Below are positions 35,565-47,035 of a stretch of 64,000 nt of DNA, in pieces. The position numbers and the translations under genes were made by a program. Positions within the stretch are counted from its first letter, which is position 1, and each line of letters opens with the position of its first letter. The DNA comes from Ignelater luminosus (Eukaryota > Arthropoda > Insecta > Coleoptera > Elateridae): positions 85,863 through 149,862 of the forward strand of contig VTPC01091253.1 of NCBI GenBank assembly GCA_011009095.1. The letters are read 5' to 3'. The notes under the pieces were generated by a model. It was given only the letters and a program-made list of their open reading frames with translations. It was not told the DNA's origin and searched no databases.

Positions 35565-35570
35565 TTTATT
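35565..35570 (-). terminator. poly(A) signal for Z15
   Basis: AATAAA about 25 nt past the Z15 stop. Confidence 0.5.
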
Positions 35571-35595
35571 CATAAACAAAGTCAAGAACAAGTCA

Positions 35596-36556
35596 TTAAA
35601 CTAAATCTACTACTTTATGATTCTTCTTCTTATGTATATCTAGGAAGTCTTTTCTGATAAAACCATCTTGACATATATCACAAACATAAGGTTTTTCCCC
35701 AGTATGAGTTCTCATGTGTATCCTCAAAGTAGAATTCTGAGTGAACGCCTTGGAACATACTTGACACTGATAAGGCTTAACACCTGTGTGAGAGCGCATG
35801 TGTACAACTAAAGTCATCTTTTTCGCAAACTTTTTTCCACATTCTTCGCATTCTAATGATTTAATACCTTGGTGTACATGAGCTATATGATCCTTTAAAC
35901 TACTACCACTGTTCAAGGTTTTACCACATATGTCACAAACGTATTTCTTAGTTTTTTCACCATGCATTCTAATGTGTCGCATGTACTTCGCTTCGTTGGT
36001 AAAGATTTTTCCACACAATTTGCATTTGTGACTTTTACTAGTTGATGATTTAGACTCGTGCACCACCTCCTTGTGAATTTTCAAATTGTGATTATTTTTA
36101 AGCATCTTACCGCATATATCACAGTGATAAAGAATATTTTCGTGGTCCCTACGAATATGATGTTTTAGTTCGAAGTTATTAACAAATGCTCTGTCGCAAG
36201 TTGGACAAGGAAACTTGTAGTTGTTCAAATGACGATTCTTATGCGTATCTAGTACAAATTGTGAAGACAGTTTCGCAGAACAAATATCACATTCATATAG
36301 CTTCCTATCATCACTGTGTATCTTCTTATGTTTTGCAAGTAGTTCTTTAGTTCTAAAAGGTTTCGAACAAATATCACAAGGAAAAGGTTTTCCAGTACTG
36401 TGCGTTCTTTTAATATGCCAATTAACTTTCCTTCTCTCACGAAACTGCTTTGAACACAAGTGGCATTGCCATATGCACTGAATGTTATATTTCTTTAATT
36501 TCGATACTGGTACCCAAATCTCAACATTGTCGTTACTTTGTGCTTCTTGTTTCACC
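35596..36556 (-). CDS. Z15: ten-finger C2H2 protein, terminal exon (group B)
   Basis: About 319 codons and a paralog of Z14. The leader VKQEAQSNDNVEIWVPVSKL, with the SUMO-like VKQE, leads into ten C2H2 fingers. The tail is CDICGKTL, CEECGKKF, CQVCSKAF and CDICQDGF. It lacks any in-frame ATG before finger 1, unlike Z14. The acceptor (gattttttcag) abuts 36556 and leaves one G. A weak donor-like site on the minus strand at 36631 would give a 75-nt intron, but no in-frame ATG precedes it. The unit is bracketed by a direct repeat (35341-35465 and 36612-36745), and a relic of a further copy lies at 36857-36925. Confidence 0.9.
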
Positions 36557-36611
36557 CTGAAAAAATCTTACATTTAGTATATAAAATCGTTAAAATAACA
36601 ATTCTAATCTC

Positions 36612-36745
36612 TAAGAAGCATCTTATGTTACCTACACAAGATACAACACAAGACAATGTTGAAATGACGTGGCGAAATATTGAATACTGAAGTAGCAAGG
36701 CCAGCGCTATTGGATATAAAAAATTCCTAAATTTGACCTTGATAA
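36612..36745. repeat. Direct repeat flanking Z15 (right copy)
   Basis: Right copy of the 35341-35465 repeat. It lies about 110 nt past the stop of the relic exon at 36857, the same distance at which the left copy follows the Z15 stop, so it is the 3' flank of a duplicated unit. Confidence 0.7.
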
Positions 36746-36830
36746 CCTTTTTCTCTTAGAACCCATTATTGTTAAAACCCAAAAGATTTAATTTCGAATA
36801 TTGGAACACAACTAGTTTGAAAAACAATTT

Positions 36831-36925
36831 TTATTGATAAACAAGGTTACAAATAATTAAATTTCTACTTTATGAACATTCCTTACTGATAAAATCTTTT
36901 TTACATACATCATAAATCCTATAAT
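36831..36925 (-). pseudogene. Relic of a group B zinc-finger exon (last finger only)
   Basis: The minus strand reads DVCKKDFISK and then, one frame over, NVHKVEI and a stop at 36857-36859. This matches the last finger and tail of Z15 (CDICQDGFIRKDF, then NHKVVDLV). The flank with a TTTTTATTGATAAAC stretch matches the Z15 3' flank. A frameshift breaks it, and everything upstream is gone. It is the remains of a third Z14/Z15-type unit. Confidence 0.65.
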
Positions 36926-37499
36926 ACACTAAATTAAACCATAAAGGCCTACAGTAATGATAGAATATCATCAATTTAAAAGATATAGCAAAACTAGCTA
37001 AAGGTAATAATAAATGTCAACTGTAGGATATCAATGGGTGTACTTAACAGTTAAAATTATATCATAAAATTGTATTTAAAATATTAAATAAAGAGCATCT
37101 ACAGCCGAAGTATTAATCTCCATAGAAATAGTAATAGAATGGATTATTTTTGTCATGCTCTCTTACCGAACCGTCTGTCCACGCTACCGTTCTAAACTTC
37201 CAAAGTATTTTTCTGAAAAAATACACTTGTAATAATAATATGTATCGACCGACACCATGTGGGACTAGATATTTTGCTAACTCTTCAACCTGGTGTTGTA
37301 TCCACTTTCATCAAAAGAATCGAAATCATAAGATAGCATAGTTGCGAAATGGAGTGCAAGGGTCAGAAAGGTCAAACGCCAACCTCACCTTCTCGTGGTG
37401 CACCCTGTTTTTAACAAACGAGATTATGGCGACAGAGAAGAGGCGGTATAACCTCAACACCCAGGACAGAGGACGGATATTAAAGCGACGATCTTTAAC
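36926..37499. other. Intergenic, no gene seen
   Basis: AT-rich. The part from about 37380 may belong to the 5' end of the non-LTR element that follows. Confidence 0.3.
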
Positions 37500-38640
37500 T
37501 TGATATCACGGACAAGAATTAGATGCTGGAGCATAAACACAATGATAGAGTCAACAAAACTTGTTCAAATATATAAAGAAACAACATACACCACAATAAG
37601 AAAAGAGCAAGCTGGCTTCAGACTCCACAGAGCCTGCGTTGATCAAATTAACACGCTGCGCATAGTAGTCGAACAATCCCTCGAACACCGCTCACCACTT
37701 TACATGATAGTCGTCGACTTTGAAAGAGCCTTCGATTCTTTAAAACACGCAGCAATATGGCAGACATTTACCGAACGCGGAGTACCAACCAAGTTAATAA
37801 ACATTATAAAGAAGTTGTATAACAAATCAGCATGTTTAGTCATCTACAGAAAAAGCTCAAGCTATGCGTGTAATCACCGCTGCTCCTTAACATCGTCCTG
37901 GACACAGTACTGAGCAAAGCAAGACACGCAGAGAGGAATAAAATGGACACAAGAACAAAATCACGATTGCATAGTGAAGGTGCTCAAGTCGGCCTGAAAA
38001 TTAACATCAGCAAAACTAAATCAATACGTATCCATACTGTCAACAACCAGTCACTCTACCTCAACGATCATAAAATTGAGAAAGTATCAGAATTTCTCTA
38101 CCTTGGCAGCATAATTAACAAGAGAAGAATTTAAAACGCTCGGGATGCATTTGGAATACTCAACACAGTTTGGAGATCCAGAACGTATACCAAAAACACC
38201 AAAATAAGGATCGTCAACACTAATGTAAAGTCTGCCTGCTCAACGGCTGTGAAACCTGGCAGCTCACGAAAACTATTATACAGAAACTCGAAGTTTTTGT
38301 CAATAGATGTATTCGCAAAATACTGAAAATATTCTGGCCGGTCCAGATCTCAAACCAAGAACTGTGGACGAGAGTTAAGCAAAAGCCAATCGAATTAGAA
38401 ATTCGGCAGAGGAAGTGAGGAGGGGGGCTGAGCTACACACTTTGCCGACCTCCAGGTGACATAGCAAAGGCTGCCCAAGAATGGAACCCCCAGAGAACCA
38501 GATCCTGAGGACGACTCCGAACAACATGCCGAAAAACAATCCTCGAAGAGATCAGGCATCAAAGCAAATTATGAAATGAGGTTAAAGAACTTGCCAGAAA
38601 TCGCTAATGCAGAAATAAATCTCGTACTAAAATAGTTTAC
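37500..38640 (+). mobile_element. Non-LTR retrotransposon fragment (reverse transcriptase), dead
   Basis: The plus strand encodes part of a LINE-type reverse transcriptase: EQAGFRLHRACVDQI, then LYMIVVDFERAFDSL (holding the first catalytic Asp), then in another frame GLKINISKTKS and FLYLGSIINK. About 38400-38560 reads a C-terminal block of the type IRQRKWRWIGH and a W-R-R motif after frame repairs. The segment that should hold the YADD catalytic box, between 37913 and 37960, is deleted. Frame changes occur at least three times. This combination fits RTE- or jockey-like elements; I do not assign a clade. The 5' end and a poly(A) tail were not found. Confidence 0.85.
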
Positions 38641-39435
38641 AAGGGAGCTCTAATGAACTTGAATGAAACAATTTGGACTAAAATTCCAACAATATTGGTT
38701 TAAAAGTTATTCACCTAAGTTTTTTCGTTTGCTTTCCTTCGTTGTATTTTTAAAATGCATTTTTTTCATATAATGTGAACTGTTTTATTAAGTATCTAAC
38801 TATTTTAAGAAGAGGAACAAACGGCTTTGATAATAGGATTTTTAACGCTCTTATACTCTCTTAGTGTAACAGTACATCCAAGTTCTCTTCTCGATCTAAG
38901 GTAAAATTGAAAATTAACATAACTTGCATTATTATTTACAGAAATGTAAACAACAAAATTTATTCAACACTTTCTTCTATTCCTGTGGAAAAACAGACTA
39001 CTGTATAACTATTTCAAGTGGATAAAATAATTAATCATTAGTAACCTTTCTTACTTGCAAGGAAAATATCTTATTCACTTAAAATAATTGTACAAAGGTC
39101 TGACGGGAATAGAAGCAAGCGTTCAATTTATTTCTCTCCTTGTCTTTTATTCTTCATCTGATAAATGATTTAGACAAATGTAGAAGCTGAAAGATGCAAG
39201 AAAGCAGTTGTTGTCCTGTGCAGTAACTGTAACTTTCTTGATGTTCTGTTAATTACTAACGATCCTGCAGAGACATATCATTACAGTGACCAAAATATGT
39301 TCAGATCAAGTTTGAATACATCTCACCTTTTAATAATGACAGCAATATGAAAGACACAATAATTTGATTCAAAAGATAAATAAAAATAAATAAATTCATT
39401 AAAACTTTTATTCATTCAAGAATTTTTTTTAAAAT
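38641..39435. other. Flank downstream of Z16
   Basis: AT-rich, no gene seen. It ends with the Z16 3' UTR. Confidence 0.4.
39417..39422 (-). terminator. poly(A) signal for Z16
   Basis: AATAAA only about 15 nt past the Z16 stop; it could also be an AT-rich coincidence. Confidence 0.35.
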
Positions 39436-40336
39436 TCAACTTAATGTGTTATGTTTACTTTGTAGATGACAATTTAACAAACTTCTACTGATAAAACTAT
39501 TTTCACAAATTCCACATTTATAAGGTTTTTCACCAGTATGCCTCCTTGTATGTATCACCAAAGAAGACCTTTGAGTAAATGACTTTAAACACACTTGGCA
39601 TCTGTATGGTTTCATTCCAGTATGTGAACGCATATGCTGTGTTAAACGACCTTTAGCAAATTGTTTTCCACATATTTCACATTTTAATGGTTTTAGTCCT
39701 TTGTGATGATCTAAATGTAACTTTAAACCTGATTCAGATGTCAGAGATTTGCCACAAATGTCACAAACAAATAATTGTCTACCACTGTTATGCAATTTTA
39801 AGTGATTTTTTAAGCAGCGTTCTACCGTGAATGTTTTCTCACAAAATTCACATTTATGAATTAATCTCGCATCATTAGACATATGCACATTCTTATGTGA
39901 TTTTACTGCAGATTTACACTTAAATTCTCTACCACAGATATCACAAGGATAAGTAATTTTCTCATGATCTTTTTCTACGTGTAATTTTAATGTACCTCTA
40001 GCATAGAATCCTTTATTGCAAATAGAACAAAAATGAGTAAATCTTTTTCCATGAAGATATTTATGTGCTTTTAGTGAATGTTCCGATTTTAGTTTTTTTA
40101 AGCAGATATCACATTCAAAAAGTATATTTTCTTTGTGTCTTGCTATATGTTTCTTGAGCTCATAACTTCTTTTAAGTGCCATTGGACAAACAGGACACTT
40201 ATATGGCCTATTTTGGCTATGAGTTACCATGTGCTTTCTAGGATTGTAGCCTTTCTTGAATTGTTTTAAACAAATTTTGCATCTCCAAAAAGCATCAGTG
40301 TTATCTGATATTTCTTCTCGATTTAATTTTTCTAAC
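39436..40336 (-). CDS. Z16: ten-finger C2H2 protein, terminal exon (group B-like)
   Basis: About 299 codons. The leader LEKLNREEISDNTDAF precedes ten C2H2 fingers. Finger 8, CEICGKQFAKGRLTQH, has 11 instead of 12 residues between the second Cys and first His, a one-codon deletion relative to all siblings (for example CGKGFAKASSLKVH). That could weaken or shift this finger's DNA contact. Finger 2 has PMALKRSYELKKH, with Leu in place of the core Phe. The acceptor (gtgtttgtag) abuts 40336 and leaves one G. No in-frame ATG precedes finger 1. A divergent single-copy member between groups B and C. Confidence 0.9.
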
Positions 40337-43300
40337 CTACAAACACACAAATGTGTTAATTGATGTTAAATTTTCTATAAGATCATTGAAGGTAAATCAG
40401 GAATACATATTAGTAAATATCCATATTTTTATTAAAACTATCAAGATACATAACCTTTATACATAAGGTAGATTTCAGAGTGCACTATTTGAGTTTCTTC
40501 TATGTCTAACGGTAAGCAAGTACTCTACATACATCTAAACTGAAATCAAACAATCTCTGGCAATCTTTTCTTACCACACCAAACCTTTGAGTTTTGAACT
40601 ATGAACAAGAGAATATCCCAAAAGAAACCTGGCTTACATAATGGCATGTTTTCACTGCTCTATGTCAAGTACCTTCCTATTTGGAATTTTATTTCATATT
40701 GCTGTAATGACACCTTTGTAGGTTTTCTCTCTTCTTCAGCATCTCACTGTTGGGTTGTTCTGGTTATGGATTTTCCAAACAAACAGAAAAAAAAACTACA
40801 TCCTTTTTCCCCATAAAGAGCTAATGAGAAAATTGCTTCTAAAACGGTTACCTACAGCAAACTCGGTTTTATAAAACACCATAGATTTTGACATGACAAA
40901 CAGACTAAAAATTCTTTTCTAACCTATCGAGCATTCTCTTCCAGTAAACGCTCAAGTATGTCAGAAGATGCTTTAGTTGAACTGCTTTCAACCCTCAGGA
41001 GTGGTTTGTGAGATAGCCGGTATTTCTTCGATAAACTTGAGCTTGTGAATCACAAATTTGTAGATCAAGTCCTTCATGCTCGAGGTAACCCATCAAAATC
41101 TCCTCAATTGCGCAGATGTCATGTTCTTTCCAAGAACCATACACCTTGGCCTCCGCTGTGTAGTTGTTCCAGAGAGTTGTGGTGTGATACATGCGTTTCT
41201 TGGGTGGTTGTTGTTACATGGAAAATAAGTTCGACCGAGTCACCGTAAGTGATTTGGTGGGGGATGAAACCCCATCGTGAACCGCTGTACGTGATAGTAC
41301 AACCATAGATGGTGGGGTGAAAAAGACAGATCATATAACTTTCAAGAAAATTTAAAAAAATAGAAACGGAATAATCAACATTAAGAAACCTACTCTATAG
41401 CAGAGTAGACTAACTTGTCCCACAGGGCCGAATTCGCTCGTATGAAGGCAGATGTATCAGCAACAACTTTGAAGCAGAAATCCATTCACACAATTTAGTT
41501 TTGACGTTCGAGCTGTACAATATGCAAACGTGTTTAATGGGTAGACCGACAGAGGAACATAAATCCTCAGCCTTACTAATGCACACAGCTGCAAAGGGAT
41601 ACTTCACAGCGCACGAGATTGCTGCACACTGTGTATACCACAAGCAGCCATGTCATCTATCTTCAGTTGGTAAAATGAACTGACAAGGAAAAGTGTGGTA
41701 AAGAAAATGCAATAGCACTTCCCCTTTTTGCGGCTGAAGAAGAATTCTTCATTGATACACCATGATTATCTTTCTTCCAATGATTGGAGGAACTGTCTTC
41801 CCACGAAGTGGGGAGAGTTAACACTTAATTCTCACACTGCATTTAGTTAGCCTTCTTGAGTATCGTTTTTGAAATTAAAAGCGGAGAACCTATAGATTAA
41901 AGCAATTAATTTACTAAACTCTATAAGTTAAGATAAAGATTTTAAAAAACAAATATTTCAAAATGTTGATATTCAATTTGTAATATCACCATTTTATTCT
42001 TTAAGGGGTTAACTCAATTTTTTAATTAATTTGAATTACTATTTAGGAATCAAATAAAGAGCAATGAATGTCATACTTAAGCATATTCGATCAGAAATAT
42101 TTAATGGTATATTGTATTAGGTGTGTTCAATTGACTGAGCAATTCATATCGAACAGACTACTATTTTATCCAAGTTCTCAGCTAAGTTTCTAAACAACCT
42201 TCAATAAAATATTCAATAACTAATAAAAACATAAAACAAAACACAATCAATATTACAATTTTTATTTACTTATCTGTTCTTTTAAACTAACCATATTTGA
42301 TACACTTGCTTTTATGTAGTAAATGTTCAAGGAAATACTAACCTCACTAATATGTAGTAACTGTTATTCCACTTTCTTGTACCTTTCAAAAAAAAAATCG
42401 TACATAGTAGTTTTATTTGTGCTTTAAGATATTATCCAAAAGAACATTGTTGTCAGTGTTCTTCTTTTTGTCTGACAGTCATATATCAAATATATCTCTA
42501 TACCTTCCGTTGTACTACTTCTGAATGAAAAGCTTCTTTAGCAGCCTATATATTAGGAAGAACCTTTTTGACGCTTCATACTTGTCATTTTTTAATTTTC
42601 TAAAATGTATCCCTTCATTAGGTCTGAATTGTCTGTTCTTTTACATTTTCCCACTTTCTAGAAATAAAGAAAATGACAAACGAAATATACTAGATACTTA
42701 CCAAAAACTTGTCCCACAAGCTCTGCATCACTCTAGCTTAGATTTAGACTGGTAATGTATTCCAAAAAATTATGAATTCTTGTATATCTTTAACCAAGAC
42801 TTTCTCCCTCATTTAAAATCAAGTTTGTTGTCTTGTTTCAACAGTTAAGTATCAAATTATTTGATTTGTATTTTTCGTTTAAGATTTAATTAATCCAAAT
42901 TATCTCGAGTCCTACGTTGGGAGCCAAGAATATGTGTAAGTTAGAGTGCTAATATTTGGTCTTGCATCTTCTACTATTCAATCTCAAAAATTATAAATTG
43001 AAAATCTTTTTCCTAGAAAAAAATCTATAAATTAAAAATGACTGATAAAAAAAACTTAGAATTCTACAAACATTTTATTTTTTTTTAATATTAATTTTAC
43101 TACATATTTGGAAATTATAAACTGAAACTAGTATCGTAACAACTTGAATCCAGGCTTTAGTATCTGGACTGCCTCTTTGCCTTGGTAACCTCATTTTTTA
43201 CTTTTCAAATTGAATTTTTGTAATGTTCCCAAGATAATGTGGAAACAAATGCTCTGGTTGACACCTTTGAACCAGAACCAGCTCTACTGGTCTAAGAATA

Positions 43301-43819
43301 ATGAATTGCTTGTACAGCAGTTCATTGACTATTAAACTTACAAAAGACAAGCAAATAATTAAATTTCTAATTCCAAAGTCTTCTTAGATAAAAGATATTT
43401 TCAGAATGTGGGTTGGCTAAAAAGTTTAAATTAAACTTCCACACCATTAAATTAAACAAATTCACTGATTCACATGCTTATCTATTCTGATATTCTTTAC
43501 AATTAGTTAAGTGAAACAACAACTTCTTAATTGTTTTTGAATTCAGAAAAGGCAAGTTATCTCTCCTTTGAATGTGTTGATCGTAACTTACCTGACTGTT
43601 AAGTTTGTTCAAGTCTGAATATCCTGAGCAAAAATGTGTAACCCAATCAGTCATTGTCATTACTCATAATTATTTAATTCAGATCAATTTAGTCACTATT
43701 TTGGTAGCTTTATTAAACATCACCATACAGCCTATTAACTACATACTTAACAAAATATATGAATAAATTAACTTAAAAGAACCTTAATCACTAGGTTTTA
43801 AAAATAGTGTCCTACATTC
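40337..43819. other. Intergenic, no gene seen
   Basis: A 3.5-kb AT-rich interval. 40960-41340 and 41400-41800 are GC-richer with short open frames on both strands; a transposon origin is possible, but no family can be named. A strong minus-strand donor-like site (GTTTTTGGTAAGTAT) at 42702 follows an ATG at 42728, but the phase would be 0, which does not fit the Z16 acceptor. A minus-strand primer-site-like motif (TTGGCTCCCAACGTAGG) lies at 42905-42930. Confidence 0.35.
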
Positions 43820-44951
43820 TTAAGCAGAAGTACCTGGACAATTTTTAAGATGTAAATTAAGAACTCCTCTTGATATATACCCATTATTACAAAGATGGCA
43901 AACATAAGGTCTTTCCCCAGTATGGCTGCGAATGTGCAATCTCAATGGTGCACTTTGATTAAACCGCTTTCCACAATGTTCACATGAATATGGCCTCTCC
44001 CCACTATGCACACGTTCATGCATAACCAAATAATCCCTTTTAGTAAAACTTTTGGCACAATATGAACATGTGTAAGGCTTCACACCAGTATGCACTCTGT
44101 AATGAATTCTCAATTTTTCCGTTTGGGCAAACCCCTTACCACAAATATCACACAAATGCTTCTTTTCATGAACTACTTTAATATTCTCATGCCTTTTCAT
44201 GTGGTTCTCCAAAACGCTTTTACGACTAAAATTTTTGGAACAAATAAGACACTGATTAGCACCCACAGTGCCATCTATAGTAACTTTATGGTTACGAATT
44301 TGATGACTGTTCAGATAACTAGAGAATGGAAAGTCCTTTCCACAAACAACGCACTTGAATGGCCTTACACCTTCATGAATATTACCGTGTTCTTTATAAA
44401 GAACACAATCATTAAATCCTTTTCCACAAAGCTCACAAGTATAAATAAATTTTCTCAAATGGAACGTATTGATGTGTATCACTATAGCAGTACGTCTACT
44501 AGTTACATATTTACAATAAGGACAACGGAATCCTTTCGTTTGATCATGACTGTATAAATGAGATGAATACTCATACGGTTTTACAAACGTTTCATTACAA
44601 ACATCACATGTAAATTTCTCTTCGTGCAACAAGACATGTTTTTCAATTTCTTCTTTAGTATTAGTTTCTACATCACAGCCATAACAAGAAAAAATGTTTC
44701 GTGTTTCATCATACATGTAATTGTATTGGGTATCAATATCTTCTTTTCGGTGTGTTTTCCTATGTTCACGCAATTTCCTAGATGTATTAAATGCACCTGG
44801 GCATTTTGTGCAAGTCCAAACACGTTTTTGTCTGGTCTTCTTTACTTTCTGTTCATCATCGGATTCGTTATAATTAATGATGCTTCGTCTTCTTGAGTTC
44901 CGTTTTGCTGCAGCTTCTAGTAATTCATCATAATTTAGTATCCCTTTCATC
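43820..44951 (-). CDS. Z17: eleven-finger C2H2 protein, terminal exon (group C)
   Basis: About 376 codons. The leader [18 protein letters not shown] is followed by basic SRRRSI and KKTRQKRV stretches that could serve as a nuclear import signal. Eleven fingers follow; finger 2 ([17 protein letters not shown]) and finger 4 ([17 protein letters not shown]) lack the usual Phe and resemble protein-contact or unusual fingers. The last finger, [21 protein letters not shown], is C2HC. The acceptor lies at 44951, directly before an ATG (one G, then ATG), so start within the exon is possible. A mini first exon of matching phase lies at 50354-50364, which would give MVCR before MKGIL. Confidence 0.92.
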
Positions 44952-46140
44952 CTGAAAGAAAGATACGCGTTAATAATAATTTATAGCTGTGAGCTTAATA
45001 AACAATAAATAGTCTTTAGTAAAAATTGGAAAAATTAAGAGAAAACTGTAAGATAAAGATTTTACTTGATGTAACAATTCTTACAAATTATAGGAAGTCT
45101 CTTACAGCTTACTAATGGTACTTAACTTTGTATCTTCAGAAAAACTGCTTTCAATCTAAATTCTACACAAACTATTAGATACACTATTATGGTTTGTTTA
45201 CATGATTTGTGCACGATGGTGCACCATCAGATTCTTATAAATAGGTCTTACATCTTGCATTATCTTCTATGTCTTGTTTTTTGATGGCTCATTGAGACAT
45301 TCTTCCATTATGATCCACGAACAATCGGAACCATCAAGACTAATAATTACATAATGCATATTGTGATGGCCAAACAAAATTCAAACAGCCGGTTTTCGTT
45401 AAAAGAAGAGCACCAAAATCGAAAATTTGATCCACCTTTCTCCCTACCTATGTGTTGATAAATAAAAAGGACCAGGCAAAAATTTTAGAATTTCAAGGAA
45501 TATAACAGAGACTAGACAAAATCTAAATGAGAGCGAAGATAATACCGGCCGACATTAGTATATAGTGTACCAAATAGTAATAGGGACTGTGTAATTATTT
45601 GCTTTTAATTATTATAGTATCGGTCTGGGGTATATCTGTATGACACGGAAGTACGCAAGTTAATCAGATAGCATGTGTGCCTTAAGCTAACAAAGAACTT
45701 GGCTATTGTAAGAGGTAAACGCAGGTTATAAAACTTTAAATACAGATCAGCCTAGAAGTCTTATACTGAAGTAGTTCCGTTTCCGAAAAATTCTTTTTAA
45801 GAAATTGGGATACACAGTGGCGTACAAAATTACATAAGACGGAAGAGTGGCATGCAGGCCTTTCTTTAGAAATTCATGGGAGACACATCCAATAAGAGGT
45901 TAATTCAATAATTTTACTATTTTATACGAGTAAGGATTAAAGTTAACTTCCCAAAAGAGTTTGAGTGAAATACAGCTCATAGTAATCAATTTAAAAATCA
46001 AATCAACGATGTTAAATATTTATTTTTTTGTATCAATTTTATTTTGCACTTTCCAAGAGATGGCCATCTTGAGTAAACCGTTCAAGTCCCATCTCTAGAA
46101 CTATCTTAATTTGCGACATTTACAGAGATATAATTCCACG
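44952..46140. other. Start of long ORF-poor interval
   Basis: AT-rich, presumably intron or intergenic sequence of Z17; no gene seen. Confidence 0.4.
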
Positions 46141-46145
46141 TTTAA

Positions 46146-46160
46146 CGCCCTCTAGTGGTG
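46146..46160 (-). promoter_or_regulatory. CTCF-like motif (minus)
   Basis: Minus strand CACCACTAGAGGGCG matches the core of the animal CTCF consensus (CCASYAGRKGGC). About 60 bp from a second, oppositely oriented match. Confidence 0.4.
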
Positions 46161-46217
46161 AAACGCAATGTATGGAATAAAGATAATGTTGTTCACGTAT
46201 CTAAAACTTTATTTTCC

Positions 46218-46230
46218 CCGCTAGGTGGCG
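46218..46230 (+). promoter_or_regulatory. CTCF-like motif (plus)
   Basis: CCGCTAGGTGGCG matches the CTCF core consensus on the plus strand. It pairs with the minus-strand motif at 46146-46160, the two pointing away from each other. Confidence 0.4.
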
Positions 46231-47000
46231 TCGCAGTCATTCATAGTGGAGATTCTAGGCCTTCAATTCGTTCGTTTTCAATTACTATCTAGAAAATCGA
46301 TTTGACGAAGGCATATATAGATGAAGATGTATTCAGTGATGATGATGATACCAAGTATTTTGTTAAAAAAAATCAAAGAACGTTACTATTGGCATTTTTT
46401 GATCATCCTCAGGGCTCTCACTACTGATTTTCACTTTTTTTCTTAGGATTTTAGGACAGTCTTTGACTAAATTTATTTTAGAACACTAACCCAGGACAAA
46501 GAATAATTTCAAGTGTTAATACATAATTCTTAACCTCTCTTTAAAATTCTTTGACTGCCTGTAACTTCATACAGACGTACTGTATATTTGACAAAACTAT
46601 CTATTGCTTGAGCACGCAAGTTTTTTTGCACTCTGTATTTATATTGTAGCATTATGTACTTAATGTAATGTCTAGATCTTAAAAACCTTGTCAAAATATT
46701 AAAAATCGATAGGTATTTGTTTGTTTTGCAGTAAATGTTCGAAGACAGTACGTTTGTTCTATGTTCTTTCCGTCAGCGGTCCTGGTCCTGAAGCACAGTG
46801 TAAAACCTTATGGAATCAGTACATTCACTGAGTGAAAGTTTTTGTTATTTTTGTACACCTCAATGCATGGTGACTGTGCAGTAAACATTGCCGTACTACT
46901 GTTTTACATCTTGCAAAAACCGCACTGGCGCTTCGTATGCCTATGTAGAGCTGCACATGGTGACAATATAGAGTAAAAATTTCAGAAACAAAGATCAAAG

Positions 47001-47035
47001 ATGGCGGCAACAAGTGAAATTACTGATTCTGTAAG
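47001..47035 (+). other. Candidate plus-strand first coding exon (MAATSEITDSV)
   Basis: AAAGATGGCGGCAACAAGTG opens a short frame that ends in GTAAG before GTAAAC, a usable donor. The start context overlaps the YY1-type element AAGATGGCGGC, which marks many animal gene starts. The exon ends in phase 2. No plus-strand coding continuation is visible in the next 17 kb, so the gene, if real, has small or distant exons. Confidence 0.3.

Larger units (their letters stand above)
35059..35595. other. Flank downstream of Z15
   Basis: Holds the left copy (35341-35465) of a direct repeat of about 130 bp whose right copy lies at 36612-36745, on the other side of Z15. The Z15 poly(A) signal is at 35565. 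Confidence 0.5.

Noticed and set aside
41400..41480. Minus-strand MDFCFKVVADTSAFIRA, resembling the start of the ribosome factor NOB1
   Set aside because: Only about a dozen residues fit, and the sequence then stops with no PIN-domain continuation; probably chance.
42702..42728. Minus-strand mini exon MQSLWDKFL with a strong donor
   Set aside because: It ends in phase 0, which would shift the frame of Z16. It may still be an untranslated or unrelated exon.
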